From the NCBI GenBank assembly GCA_937921555.1, contig CAKZUV010000016.1:1-50309 (forward strand): DNA of 50,309 nucleotides, in the 5' to 3' direction. Position 1 is the first letter of the stretch. Every line of letters starts with the position of its first letter. The DNA comes from an uncultured Saprospiraceae bacterium (GTDB taxonomy: Bacteria; Bacteroidota; Bacteroidia; Chitinophagales; Saprospiraceae). Positions 16,591 to 26,038 of the stretch are shown piece after piece. The notes under the pieces were generated by a model. The model was not told the origin of the DNA. It searched no databases and worked only from the letters and a program-made list of their open reading frames with translations. A program made the translations under genes and the position numbers.

Positions 16591-19527
16591 GTGACCAGTA
16601 TCAATACTATGGCAAAAAAATCAGCTCCTGCGGCGACCGCAAATAAAAAAAAGACGACCAAAAAAGCGACCAAAGCTCCTAAACCGACTCCTCCAAAAAA
16701 TGAGGGCTACTCCGAGCCGGACGAAATGCACATTATCGGTGCCCGGATGCACAATCTCAAAGACATTGATGTTTCCATTCCCCGCAATCGCTTTGTCGTC
16801 ATCACCGGAATCAGCGGCAGCGGAAAATCTTCGCTTGCTTTTGATACTATTTACGCCGAAGGGCAACGCCGGTACATGGAGACTTTTTCTGCTTATGCCC
16901 GTCAGTTCATCGGCGATATGGAGCGCCCCGACGTAGAACAAATCACCGGGCTGAGTCCCGTTATTTCCATCGAACAAAAAACAGTCAGTAAAAATCCCCG
17001 GTCCACCGTCGGAACGATCACCGAGATTTATGATTTTCTGCGATTACTTTACGCCCGTACCGGAGAGGCCTATTCTTATACTACTGGCAAAAAAATGGTC
17101 CGTTACAACGAGGATCAAATGCTGGAGCATATTTTTAAGAATTTTAATAAAAAGAAAATCGTTTTACTGGCACCACTGGTCCGCGCCAGAAAAGGACACT
17201 ACCGGGAACTTTTTGATAATATCCGTAAGCAGGGTTATACCAAAGTCCGGGTAGATGGTGAAATACTGGATATCAAATCCGGGATGCAGATAGACCGTTA
17301 CAAGACCCACGATATTGAAGCGGTTATTGATCGGCTGGCCGTCAGCAAGGAACGCCGTGACCGGTTGAATACTTCTTTGCAGACTGCCCTGAAAATGGGC
17401 AATGGTTTTATCATGGTACTCGAACACGGAAAGGAAGAAGTTCATCCATACAGTAAGCATCTGATGGATCCCGATTCGGGAATTTCGTACGAAGAGCCTT
17501 CGCCCAACGCCTTTTCATTTAATTCACCTTACGGTGCCTGTCCGGCTTGTAAAGGTCTGGGAAAAGTCAACGCGGTAGACCTGAAAAAAGTAATTCCGGA
17601 CGATAGTTTGAGTATCAATAAATCCGGTATTCTGCCCTTCGGCGCACCGAGAGAAAATTCTACTTTTAAACAACTGAAGAAGATTGCCAAAAAATATAAT
17701 TTTAAATTTTCTACGCCCGTAAAAGATATTCCAAAAGAAGCGATGGATATCATGTTGTACGGTGGCAAAAATGGATACGGCGTTGCTTCCAAATATGCCA
17801 AACACGACTTCACCTACGATCTCGCGCAGGAAGGATTATTTAAAATGCTGGAACGCTGGTTTAAGGAATCTACTTCCGAAAAAATCAGAAACTGGGCCGA
17901 AGATTTTATGACCATTGATACTTGTTCGGAATGCAATGGACTCCGGCTAAAAAAAGAATCTTTACATTTCAAACTCAACGACAAAAACATCGGTGAACTG
18001 GCCGAAATGGACGTGGCCGAATTAACCGACTGGACCGATAATGTCGGTAAGACTTTTTCTAAAAGACAAAAAGAAATTGCCAAAGATGTGGTAAAGGAAA
18101 TCCGGTTGCGACTGGGCTTTTTACTGCACGTGGGACTAGACTATCTGAGTCTGAATCGTCCCGCGCGTTCGTTATCGGGAGGAGAAGCACAGCGAATCCG
18201 GCTGGCGACGCAAATTGGTTCACAACTGACGGGAATTACTTATATCCTGGATGAGCCGAGTATCGGTCTGCACCAGCGCGACAACCAGAAACTGATCGAA
18301 GCGCTCCGGCAATTATCAGATATTGGGAATACTGTTTTGGTAGTAGAACACGATAAGGATATCATGCTCGCCTCCGATTATCTGATCGACATGGGGCCAG
18401 GCGCCGGAAAATTAGGAGGTGAACTGGTGGCCGAAGGAATGCCCAAAGAATTTATGAAAATGAGTACGCTGACGGCGGATTATCTCCGGGATAAAAAACG
18501 CATCGAAGTCCCTACCGAACGCAGAAAAGGAAACGGTAAATTTCTCGAACTCAAAGGCGCCACCGGGAATAATTTAAAGAATGTCAACATCAAAATTCCG
18601 CTGGGGACTTTTACGTGCATTACGGGCGTTTCCGGCAGTGGGAAATCTACGTTGATCAACGAGACGTTGTATCCGATTTTGCGGGCACAGATGTACCGCA
18701 GTTCACAGCGGCCAATGCCCCACAAGTCGATCAAAGGGATGGATGAGCTGGACAAAGTAATTGAGATTGATCAGTCTCCGATCGGTCGTACGCCGCGTTC
18801 TAATCCGGCAACTTACACGGGAGTTTTTACGGATATTCGGAAAATATTTTCTGAATTACCCGAATCAAAAATCCGGGGATATAAACCGGGACGTTTTTCT
18901 TTTAACGTAAAAGGCGGACGTTGTGAAACCTGTGGCGGCGGTGGTAAACGGGTCATCGAAATGAATTTTTTACCGGACGTCGAAGTGGAATGTGAAGACT
19001 GTATGGGTCGCCGGTACAACCGCGAAACCCTGGAAATTTTATACAAGGGAAAGTCCATCAACGACGTACTGAACATGACAGTGGAAGAAGCGGAAATTTT
19101 CTTTCAGCCCATTCCCAATATTTATAGAAAATTAAAAACCCTGAAAGAAGTCGGTCTGGGTTATATCACGCTGGGGCAACGCGCCACGACGCTTTCCGGG
19201 GGAGAAGCACAACGGGTAAAATTGTCCGAAGAATTGTCCAAAAGAGATACCGGACAGACGATTTACATTCTGGACGAGCCGACGACGGGACTACACTTTG
19301 ATGATATTCGTCAACTGCTAACAGTCCTCAACCGGCTGGTCAACAAGGGAAATACTATTTTAGTAATTGAGCATAATATGGATGTCATCAAAGTAGCGGA
19401 TTTTATTATTGATATGGGACTGGAGGGCGGACATCGGGGTGGCGAAGTGGTCGTTACGGGAACGCCGGAAATGGTGGCAAAGCATAAGACGAGTCATACG
19501 GGACGGTATTTGAAGATGGAGTTGTAG
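16591..19527 (+). CDS. uvrA: Excinuclease ABC subunit A
   Basis: UvrA is the damage-sensing ATPase of nucleotide excision repair and works with UvrB and UvrC. The protein has two ABC modules: Walker A GISGSGKSS and GVSGSGKST, and two LSGGEAQR signatures. Zinc modules appear as CPAC, CSEC and the C-terminal CETC...CEDC. At 978 residues it is slightly longer than usual because of a Lys/Ala/Pro-rich N-terminal tail. A start at the ATG at 16609 (MAKKSAPAA) is equally possible and would remove six residues. It converges on the aldehyde dehydrogenase gene with a shared terminator between them. Confidence 0.97.
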   Translation: MTSINTMAKKSAPAATANKKKTTKKATKAPKPTPPKNEGYSEPDEMHIIGARMHNLKDIDVSIPRNRFVVITGISGSGKSSLAFDTIYAEGQRRYMETFSAYARQFIGDMERPDVEQITGLSPVISIEQKTVSKNPRSTVGTITEIYDFLRLLYARTGEAYSYTTGKKMVRYNEDQMLEHIFKNFNKKKIVLLAPLVRARKGHYRELFDNIRKQGYTKVRVDGEILDIKSGMQIDRYKTHDIEAVIDRLAVSKERRDRLNTSLQTALKMGNGFIMVLEHGKEEVHPYSKHLMDPDSGISYEEPSPNAFSFNSPYGACPACKGLGKVNAVDLKKVIPDDSLSINKSGILPFGAPRENSTFKQLKKIAKKYNFKFSTPVKDIPKEAMDIMLYGGKNGYGVASKYAKHDFTYDLAQEGLFKMLERWFKESTSEKIRNWAEDFMTIDTCSECNGLRLKKESLHFKLNDKNIGELAEMDVAELTDWTDNVGKTFSKRQKEIAKDVVKEIRLRLGFLLHVGLDYLSLNRPARSLSGGEAQRIRLATQIGSQLTGITYILDEPSIGLHQRDNQKLIEALRQLSDIGNTVLVVEHDKDIMLASDYLIDMGPGAGKLGGELVAEGMPKEFMKMSTLTADYLRDKKRIEVPTERRKGNGKFLELKGATGNNLKNVNIKIPLGTFTCITGVSGSGKSTLINETLYPILRAQMYRSSQRPMPHKSIKGMDELDKVIEIDQSPIGRTPRSNPATYTGVFTDIRKIFSELPESKIRGYKPGRFSFNVKGGRCETCGGGGKRVIEMNFLPDVEVECEDCMGRRYNRETLEILYKGKSINDVLNMTVEEAEIFFQPIPNIYRKLKTLKEVGLGYITLGQRATTLSGGEAQRVKLSEELSKRDTGQTIYILDEPTTGLHFDDIRQLLTVLNRLVNKGNTILVIEHNMDVIKVADFIIDMGLEGGHRGGEVVVTGTPEMVAKHKTSHTGRYLKMEL

Positions 19528-19532
19528 GTTTT

Positions 19533-19553
19533 GCTATTTGCTTCTCTTTATCG
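19533..19553. repeat. Half copy of the 4159-4200 palindrome
   Basis: The 21 bases starting GCTATTTGCTTCTC differ from the half-palindrome at 4159-4179 at only two positions. It lies 5 bases after the uvrA stop, again at a gene 3' end, but without the second arm. Confidence 0.6.
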
Positions 19554-19590
19554 CATTCTAAGACACACTTCAAAAGATTAATAATCGCTT

Positions 19591-19632
19591 AAAAAAACCC
19601 GCTCCTATCCTCAGATAAAAGCGGGTTTATTA
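19591..19632. terminator. Bidirectional terminator between uvrA and aldehyde dehydrogenase
   Basis: AAACCCGCT at 19595-19603 pairs with AGCGGGTTT at 19620-19628. A-runs lie on the left and T-rich sequence on the right, so it can serve both converging genes. Confidence 0.8.
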
Positions 19633-19655
19633 ATTTCAAGACTATAATCAATCTT

Positions 19656-21185
19656 CTACAAATCAAACTTAATCCCCTGCGCCAACGGCAACTCCGTGCT
19701 ATAATTAATCGTATTCGTCTGCCGGCGCATATACGCTTTCCAGGCATCCGATCCACTTTCGCGGCCACCACCCGTTTCTTTTTCACCACCGAAGGCACCA
19801 CCGATTTCGGCACCACTCGTACCGATATTTACGTTGGCAATTCCACAATCAGAACCCGCAGCGGAAAGGAATAATTCCGCTTCGCGGACACTATCCGTCA
19901 TGATCGCCGAAGACAATCCTTGTGGCACATCATTCTGCATCGCAATCGCTTCGTCCAGCGTTTTGTACTTGATCAGATACAGGATGGGAGCAAACGTTTC
20001 GTGCTGTACTACTTCGTATTCATTCTTTGCTTCCGCAATACAGGGTTTGACGTAACAACCACTACCGTAGCCACGGCCCTTCAGCACACCGCCCGGAACG
20101 AGCATTTTCCCTCCTTCTTCTTTTAATCTTTCGATGGAGTTCAGATAATTATCCACCGCATCTTTGTCGATCAGTGGTCCAACGTGATTTTTAGTGTTTA
20201 AAGGATCACCAATTTTTAATTGCTTGTATGCTTTGGTCAACGCTTTTTTTACATTGTTATAAACACTTTCGTGGACAATCAACCGGCGGGTCGTCGTACA
20301 ACGTTGTCCGCAAGTTCCCACCGCACCGAACAGCGCACCCGTCAAAACTAAATCCATATTGGCATTTGGCGTGACGATAATGGCATTGTTTCCACCGAGT
20401 TCCAGTAAAATTTTACCGAGTCTTTCGCCAACGGTCGCCGCAACGATTTTACCCATCCGTGTGCTTCCCGTCGCGCTCACCAGGGCAACCTGCTTGTCGG
20501 TGGTCATATATTCTCCGACCTGATAATCTCCGTTGATCAAACAACTGACACCTTCGGGAACTTTATTAGCTTTTAATACTTTGTGTAAAATATTCTGACA
20601 AGCTACGGCACATAAAGGTGTTTTTTCGGAAGGCTTCCAGACACAAACATCCCCGCAAACCATAGCGATCATCGAATTCCACGCCCAGACGGCTACCGGA
20701 AAATTAAAAGCAGAAATAATTCCTACAATACCCAGCGGATGCCACTGCTCGTACATCCGGTGCGAAGGCCGCTCCGAGTGCATCGTGAGTCCGTACAACT
20801 GCCGGGACAATCCCACCGCAAAGTCACAAATATCAATCATCTCCTGTACTTCACCGAGTCCTTCCTGTAAGCTTTTTCCCATTTCGTAGGAAACCAGCTG
20901 ACCCAGTTCCTGCTTTTGTTCGCGGAGAGCGTTACCATACTGACGCACTACTTCTCCACGTTTTGGGGCGGGAATCGTCCGCCAGGTGGTAAATGCTTTT
21001 TGGGCCGTTCGAATTACTTTATTGTATTCGGCTTTGGAAGTTACGCTGACGCTGCCGATGTATTTTCCATCGACCGGGGAGTAGGATTCGATATATTTTT
21101 TCGAACCGGCCGAGGATTTAAGTCCGGTACTCGTTCCGTTATTTTTCTGTTTAAGTTGTAGTTTTTTCAGAAAACTCTTTTTCAT
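19656..21185 (-). CDS. Aldehyde dehydrogenase, antiquitin (ALDH7)-type
   Basis: This 509-residue NAD(P)-dependent dehydrogenase most resembles the ALDH7/AmaB group, which oxidises alpha-aminoadipate semialdehyde in lysine breakdown. FNFPVAVWAWN and WKPSEKTPL form the cofactor site. The catalytic glutamate lies in LELGGNNA and the nucleophilic cysteine in GTCGQRCTTTRRL, the ALDH7 form of the motif. IGGAFGGEKETGGGRESGSDAWK near the C-terminus is also typical. No lysine-catabolism genes lie next to it, so the substrate is inferred from family only. About 30 bases before its start lies a block also found upstream of the substrate-binding lipoprotein gene. Confidence 0.92.
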   Translation of the reverse strand: MKKSFLKKLQLKQKNNGTSTGLKSSAGSKKYIESYSPVDGKYIGSVSVTSKAEYNKVIRTAQKAFTTWRTIPAPKRGEVVRQYGNALREQKQELGQLVSYEMGKSLQEGLGEVQEMIDICDFAVGLSRQLYGLTMHSERPSHRMYEQWHPLGIVGIISAFNFPVAVWAWNSMIAMVCGDVCVWKPSEKTPLCAVACQNILHKVLKANKVPEGVSCLINGDYQVGEYMTTDKQVALVSATGSTRMGKIVAATVGERLGKILLELGGNNAIIVTPNANMDLVLTGALFGAVGTCGQRCTTTRRLIVHESVYNNVKKALTKAYKQLKIGDPLNTKNHVGPLIDKDAVDNYLNSIERLKEEGGKMLVPGGVLKGRGYGSGCYVKPCIAEAKNEYEVVQHETFAPILYLIKYKTLDEAIAMQNDVPQGLSSAIMTDSVREAELFLSAAGSDCGIANVNIGTSGAEIGGAFGGEKETGGGRESGSDAWKAYMRRQTNTINYSTELPLAQGIKFDL

Positions 21186-21212
21186 GTAAAATGGTTTTAG
21201 ATGACTTTAATA

Positions 21213-21240
21213 TAGAAGCGGTTTAAGAATATTCACAAAA
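21213..21240 (-). promoter_or_regulatory. Promoter-like block shared with 114-141
   Basis: Read on the minus strand, this 28-base block matches 114-141 (plus strand) at 26 of 28 positions. It ends in a TTCTTAAAC-GCTTCTA core and continues weakly upstream. It lies 28 bases before the aldehyde dehydrogenase start. Confidence 0.55.
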
Positions 21241-21370
21241 AGTGACGGTAAGTCATTGTGCTTCATTTTTAAACAGCTTCATAAATAGTTTGGTTAAAAA
21301 AAATTGCAGCACAAAGGTATCAAAAAACTTCTTACGTTCTTTTCAGGTATTTAGTTGCTAAAGGACGTAG

Positions 21371-21409
21371 ACTAAAAAAGCAGAATAACCGTGTAAGTTA
21401 TCCTGCTTT
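21371..21409 (-). terminator. Intrinsic terminator of the propeller/barrel gene
   Basis: AAAGCAGAATAAC pairs with GTTATCCTGCTTT with one mismatch. On the minus strand the stem is followed by a T-run, so it ends transcripts from the gene at 21554-24592. Confidence 0.8.
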
Positions 21410-21463
21410 TCTGATAAACAGTATTCATCTGAAAATTAGCGGAAATGCCCGTGCTGCGAATTA

Positions 21464-21542
21464 AGGAATGTTAAATAAATAAAGTACGATTCTATACTTC
21501 CTCTTTTTGCCTAGAATCTGCACTTATTTATTTGCCATTCCT
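21464..21542 (-). repeat. 3'-end hairpin element, full copy
   Basis: This 79-base element folds with an outer imperfect stem (AGGAATG..AAATAAATAA with its complement near 21521-21542), an inner 7-bp stem GATTCTA/TAGAATC (21488-21494 and 21512-21518) and a 17-base loop. It sits 11 bases after the stop of the gene at 21554-24592. In gene orientation it reads the same way as the shorter copy at 4733-4786. Confidence 0.8.
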
Positions 21543-21553
21543 AAGCATTTTCA

Positions 21554-24500
21554 CTACCATCCGGGAATGATATTCAGTCCAAATACGCCTCTGGTATTTT
21601 TTTGAAACGGAATAGCGTAATAGGGTTCCACAATCAAAGCCCCAAAAACATTCACCCGCAACGAAACACCACTACTGAAAATCGGTTTTGGCGAAAGACC
21701 AGTGGCCTCACCGGTCAGGTCGCCAAATTCTGAAAAAGCTACACCACCGTCTACAAAAAAGGCCAGATCGCTAAACAGGAATTTTGACTTTATCAAAGAC
21801 AAACCTTCCGGTCCGGTAAAGGGCAGTCTTACTTCGAAACTTCCATGCAACAATTTATTCCCAATTAACTGATTGAAATTAATTTCATTCTCCTGCAAAG
21901 TCTGCCCGATATTGTTAAAACCATATCCCCTCACCCGCGTCGGATCACCTGCGTACAAAGCCGGTAAAGCATCCGCTCCTTCTCCGTAACGCGCATAATG
22001 GGTCGCCCGTACTGCCAGCGAAAATGGTTTCAGATATTGGTATTTTCTAACATCCAGCAGGGTAGAAAAGAATTTCACATCTCCCAGATACTGTTCTACT
22101 CCAATCCGGTAACGGTGCCCTTTTATCGGGGAGGTCACTCCAAAAACGGTGTTGTCTCCTACGAAGGCGGCACTGGCTGTAAAAAGATTCAGTGGTTCCT
22201 GTCTGAGTTCGGTTACTTCCCGGTCACCCACTCCAAGAAAACGTCCACTTAGATCATAAATGTACGGAAGGATTTCATTTTGAATAGAGAATCTGCGATA
22301 GTTAGCACCTGCCTCCAACCGTTGCGTTCGATTGAATGGAAGCTGGGCAAATACCCCACCACTATTCTGAAATAATCTGGTAATATTCAAATCTACCCGT
22401 TGTACTTGTATCTTGTCATCTCCGACCGTAATTTCGTCCAGCCGGGGAAAACCACTGAATCCGGAACGGGTCACCAGATGCGATAAATTAGCTCCCCAGG
22501 TAATCCTGTTCTTGCGATTTATATAAGTGACCTGACCGCTGAGATCTTTTAATTCACCATTGAGTGATACGCCGGCAAATAATTGATTATTACCCAACAC
22601 ATCTCCAAACAACATTTCTACACCACCTAATAACGCAGTGTTATTATTTAAACTATTTCCAACGCCGGCACCAACGCCAGCACTTCCGCCGACATAGTCC
22701 AGCTTAAATCTGGGTTTATAAACGCCTTCTTCTATCGCGTCTGCCGGTATTCTTGATAAACCATCCAGCCGATTTAAATTGGTATTTACTACGTCTACCT
22801 TCTCAGGGTTGGCGACGGGTAACAGCGCTGCTGCCATTTTTATATCATTATTTTTCACAGGCAACGAAAGCATGTCACTTTGTTTTGCCTGGAAAATAGT
22901 ATAGCGATTTTTATTAAAAACAGAATACAGAATCCGGTCTTTGCGCGTAGAAACACTCAGCGCAGGTGCCTGATGGGTAATCCCGCTGATACCGGTGGCC
23001 AGGTTGGTCATTTGAAAAATAGAGTCAGTAGCTGGCGCATAACGGTACATATTTCTGAAACCATCCCGGTTAGACAAAAAGATGATATTGCCTTCGTGAT
23101 CGAAAACCGGATTGAAGTTATCTGCTCCGTGAAATACTTTTAGATTTTTTTGTACTCCGGTCTCCAAATTTAAGGTCGACAAACCGTAGGTCCATTTTCC
23201 GTTGGTCCGTCCGTGTTGCAAACTGATTTGATCCGTACTGAACACCAATGTGGTTCCATCGGGAGACCACGCTGCGTGTAATTCGGAAGCCGGATCATTG
23301 GTAAGTCTGCTAACGGTATTCGATTTTAAATTATAAAGATATAAATCATTTTGTCCTTCGACCAGCGCTGATACAACAAGCGATTTACCGTCGGGAGACC
23401 AGGCCGGATTGGTAATCGCCGGTAGTCCGGGGATTGCTATCTCCTTTTCCGTTTTTCCATTTTTGATATCTTTTATGACCAGTCGGTTGGCACCTTTACT
23501 AACGACCACGTAGGCAAATTTCTTACTGTTGGGAGACCAGGTTCCGGCTGATTCCAGATAACTAAAATCGTCGATGTGACCATCTTTTTGAGGACTCGCC
23601 AGTTTTCGGATAATTTTACCCGTACGCGCTTCTGCCAGAAAGAGGTCCAGAGAAAAAAGATCTTTTTCGGAGAGAAAGACAACATACTTTCCATTGGGAC
23701 TCAATACGGGAGAGAGATTCATTTTTCCCGCATTCTCTTCGGATAACAAGCGCTTGCCAGTCGCGTTTGATTTATCGGCCAGATAAGGCTGGTAATTTTC
23801 TTTCAGGGTTTTCTGCCAGCGGTCACTCAGGTCTTCCAGGGTCGTACCCAATACTTTGATGGAAGCTGATTTCAGTCCTTCTTTTGCGGTTGTGGTAAAA
23901 AAAGGTTCAATTACCTCATCCCCATAAACTCCCGTCAAAAAAGCCCAGAATGCCTGTCCCCAGCGGTAGGGAAAATATTTGGAATTGTCCAGTTCTTTGA
24001 TGGCAGGAACGTCATCGTGCAGCACCGCGTCGCGCATCCACATGGCCGTGTGCGCATCCGAGCGTCCAATAGATAAATATTCGGCCAGTCCTTCTACCAT
24101 CCACAGTGGCAGATTTGCCAGATTACGCAACGAAGTACCTTTTCCGTTGAGGATCATATTGTACTGGAAAGCGTGTACCAGTTCGTGTCCTAAAACGTGG
24201 TGAGTCTGTTGGTTAGAATGGGTGAGTGGCATGATGACCCTGTTTTTCAACGCTTCGGTAACGCCACCCGTTCCGACACTGATATTGCCAGAAATGGCAT
24301 TGGTTTGTTGAAAGTCAGCGTGATTATTATAAAATATGAGTGGATTTTTTTCGGAGAAAGTATCTCTCAAAACGGCCTGATGCAGCCGGTACCATTGTTC
24401 CGTTTGCTGACTCAGGTCGATGATGGAACTATCATTTTTCAGGTAATGATAGATTTCAAAATTCGGGGTACTATGAACTTTAAAATCGAAGGTTTCGTAT

Positions 24501-24592
24501 CGTGGTTTATTTTGACCAAAATACTGCGCGTCGAGCTGACCGATTGAAAAAAAGCAGGCGATCAGGAAAATTACTCTTATGTTCAAATTCAT
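21554..24592 (-). CDS. Metallopeptidase-like / beta-propeller / outer-membrane barrel fusion protein
   Basis: This 1012-residue exported protein (signal 1-22, QLDAQ) has three parts. The N-terminal domain (about 30-250) carries HELVH at 136-140 with Glu167 in WMVEGLAEYLS about 30 residues later, a gluzincin-type zinc site. A TolB/PD40-type beta-propeller (about 280-600) follows, with repeated NGKYVVFLSE, PDGKSLVVSA, PDGTTLVFST and WSPNSKKFAY blades. The C-terminal region (about 640-1012) resembles the Omp85/surface-antigen barrel, with TRVRGYGFNNIGQ and the last strand TRGVFGLNIIPGW. The whole is likely an outer-membrane protein with a periplasmic or surface-exposed peptidase-like head. Whether it cleaves anything is not known. 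Confidence 0.85.
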   Translation of the reverse strand: MNLNIRVIFLIACFFSIGQLDAQYFGQNKPRYETFDFKVHSTPNFEIYHYLKNDSSIIDLSQQTEQWYRLHQAVLRDTFSEKNPLIFYNNHADFQQTNAISGNISVGTGGVTEALKNRVIMPLTHSNQQTHHVLGHELVHAFQYNMILNGKGTSLRNLANLPLWMVEGLAEYLSIGRSDAHTAMWMRDAVLHDDVPAIKELDNSKYFPYRWGQAFWAFLTGVYGDEVIEPFFTTTAKEGLKSASIKVLGTTLEDLSDRWQKTLKENYQPYLADKSNATGKRLLSEENAGKMNLSPVLSPNGKYVVFLSEKDLFSLDLFLAEARTGKIIRKLASPQKDGHIDDFSYLESAGTWSPNSKKFAYVVVSKGANRLVIKDIKNGKTEKEIAIPGLPAITNPAWSPDGKSLVVSALVEGQNDLYLYNLKSNTVSRLTNDPASELHAAWSPDGTTLVFSTDQISLQHGRTNGKWTYGLSTLNLETGVQKNLKVFHGADNFNPVFDHEGNIIFLSNRDGFRNMYRYAPATDSIFQMTNLATGISGITHQAPALSVSTRKDRILYSVFNKNRYTIFQAKQSDMLSLPVKNNDIKMAAALLPVANPEKVDVVNTNLNRLDGLSRIPADAIEEGVYKPRFKLDYVGGSAGVGAGVGNSLNNNTALLGGVEMLFGDVLGNNQLFAGVSLNGELKDLSGQVTYINRKNRITWGANLSHLVTRSGFSGFPRLDEITVGDDKIQVQRVDLNITRLFQNSGGVFAQLPFNRTQRLEAGANYRRFSIQNEILPYIYDLSGRFLGVGDREVTELRQEPLNLFTASAAFVGDNTVFGVTSPIKGHRYRIGVEQYLGDVKFFSTLLDVRKYQYLKPFSLAVRATHYARYGEGADALPALYAGDPTRVRGYGFNNIGQTLQENEINFNQLIGNKLLHGSFEVRLPFTGPEGLSLIKSKFLFSDLAFFVDGGVAFSEFGDLTGEATGLSPKPIFSSGVSLRVNVFGALIVEPYYAIPFQKNTRGVFGLNIIPGW

Positions 24593-24783
24593 AATCTTTA
24601 GTTTTTAATGGGAAAAATAAATAGTGAATTAACCACTTTTTGTTTTACCATTTATAACTAAAAATCCTTACTAAAAAACATTTATTTTTGGTTAAATAAA
24701 ATTTAAAATTATAGTTTTAGCCAATAATAGTCAGAAAATATGGCTTGTTTAGAAGTGGCACACTTTACTGCACGGTTCACGAA

Positions 24784-24817
24784 AAAAGCACTTGCTACTA
24801 AGGTAACAAGTGCTTTT
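24784..24817 (-). terminator. Intrinsic terminator of the MscS-related gene
   Basis: AAAAGCACTTG pairs with CAAGTGCTTTT. The minus-strand side ends in a T-run. It lies 37 bases after the stop of the gene at 24854-26038. Confidence 0.8.
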
Positions 24818-24853
24818 AGTTATGTTATTTGCTGTTTCTTTTATAAAAAGAAA

Positions 24854-26038
24854 TTAGCCATTTTTGCGGAAGCGACTCAGAAAGTCTTCCATTGCTTTAC
24901 CAGCTGCTTCACGTCCACCCAGTCCGAAGGAAAGTGCAAAAGCTACTGCGATAGCACCTAATGTTAATCCGAAGGCAAGGTTTACAATATCGTCAGCGAT
25001 TCCCATCGTAGATAGCGCGATTGCTCCGAAAATACCCAGGATTGCAAACTTAGAAATAGAAGCTAACCATTCGTTGTCCTTGTTGGATGCCATTACACTA
25101 GTTACCTTGTTGGCAATAAATGCACCGATAGCCATGATGAACAATCCGAATAAGATACGTCCTGTTACTTCAAATATATCTTCAAGAATAGTAGAGATAG
25201 AAGCCATTTCTAATTTATCAGCGGCAGAAAGAATACCTGCAAACATGATGAAGAAGAAAGCGATGTTACCAACAAGCTTAGAAGCAGGAGTAGCACCAAT
25301 CATGCTGCTTAAGCCCATTTTGTTAGATAAATCATCTACTCCAAGATTTCGTAGTAATTCAGTCAGGAATCCTACTACAAATTTTCCAACTACGTAGAAT
25401 ACACCCAGGATAATACCCGCAGCGATAATTTTAGGAATTGCCGCCATCATGCTGTTCAGCATGTTAGTAGCGGGAACACTGATCGCTTTCATGTTAAGTT
25501 GATCCAAAGCAATTACCAGAACTGGAATGAAGACGAAAACAAATACTAGTTGCTTAACTAACTTTGTTAAAGCAACCGGGTCTTTCCAGCCCATTTTTTC
25601 AGACAAAGTTTCGATGCGTCCGGCGATAAATCCAGTCGCTTCAGATGCAATTGTTGCAATGATATAACCAGCAAAACCGATAATACCCGCAGCGATGATA
25701 CTAGGAATGTATCCGAAAAATTTGCCGAGCATATCCTTGAGTGGCTCCAATACATTGTTTACGCCCAGCATGTCTAAAACCAAAAGTAAAACAAATAATA
25801 ATACCAGGTAATAAACTAATTTTCCAATTAGCTGATCGATTCTGAAATTAACGTTCATTTTTTGTCCAAGACGCTCGTCAATACTGGTCTTTTTCAAAAT
25901 GCCAACGGTAAGTCTTTTAAAAATACCGGCAACTAAAAAGCCAATAAGTAAAATAACTAAAGCTCCAAAAACGCCAGGTAACGCAGATCCTACGCTTGAT
26001 GATAAACTATCCGATAATCCTCTGAGATATTCTTCCAT
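24854..26038 (-). CDS. Multi-helix membrane protein with conserved TM_helix repeats (MscS-related)
   Basis: This 394-residue integral membrane protein has repeated units of a long hydrophobic helix with small residues and glycines, such as LVILLIGFLVAGIFK, YIPSIIAAGIIGFAGYIIA, AIPKIIAAGIILGVFYVVGK and FGLTLGAIAVAFALSFGLGGREAAGK. The last is the typical entry to the pore-like helix of PF05552 proteins, annotated as mechanosensitive-channel-related. It lacks the cytoplasmic MscS beta domain. The C-terminus ends shortly after GGREAAGKAMEDFLSRF. Channel activity is inferred only from the family name. It is monocistronic with its own terminator. Confidence 0.87.
   Translation of the reverse strand: MEEYLRGLSDSLSSSVGSALPGVFGALVILLIGFLVAGIFKRLTVGILKKTSIDERLGQKMNVNFRIDQLIGKLVYYLVLLFVLLLVLDMLGVNNVLEPLKDMLGKFFGYIPSIIAAGIIGFAGYIIATIASEATGFIAGRIETLSEKMGWKDPVALTKLVKQLVFVFVFIPVLVIALDQLNMKAISVPATNMLNSMMAAIPKIIAAGIILGVFYVVGKFVVGFLTELLRNLGVDDLSNKMGLSSMIGATPASKLVGNIAFFFIMFAGILSAADKLEMASISTILEDIFEVTGRILFGLFIMAIGAFIANKVTSVMASNKDNEWLASISKFAILGIFGAIALSTMGIADDIVNLAFGLTLGAIAVAFALSFGLGGREAAGKAMEDFLSRFRKNG

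Larger units (their letters stand above)
21186..21553. other. Intergenic region with promoter block, terminator and hairpin element
   Basis: This gap holds no gene. From left to right it carries the shared promoter-like block (21213-21240, minus orientation), a TTTTTAAACAGCTTCATAAAT stretch on the plus strand (21267-21287), a minus-strand terminator (21371-21409) and the long copy of the 3'-end hairpin element (21464-21542). Confidence 0.6.

Noticed and set aside
24864-25397. 177-codon plus-strand frame
   Set aside because: It is antisense to the MscS-related gene, a product of its codon bias.
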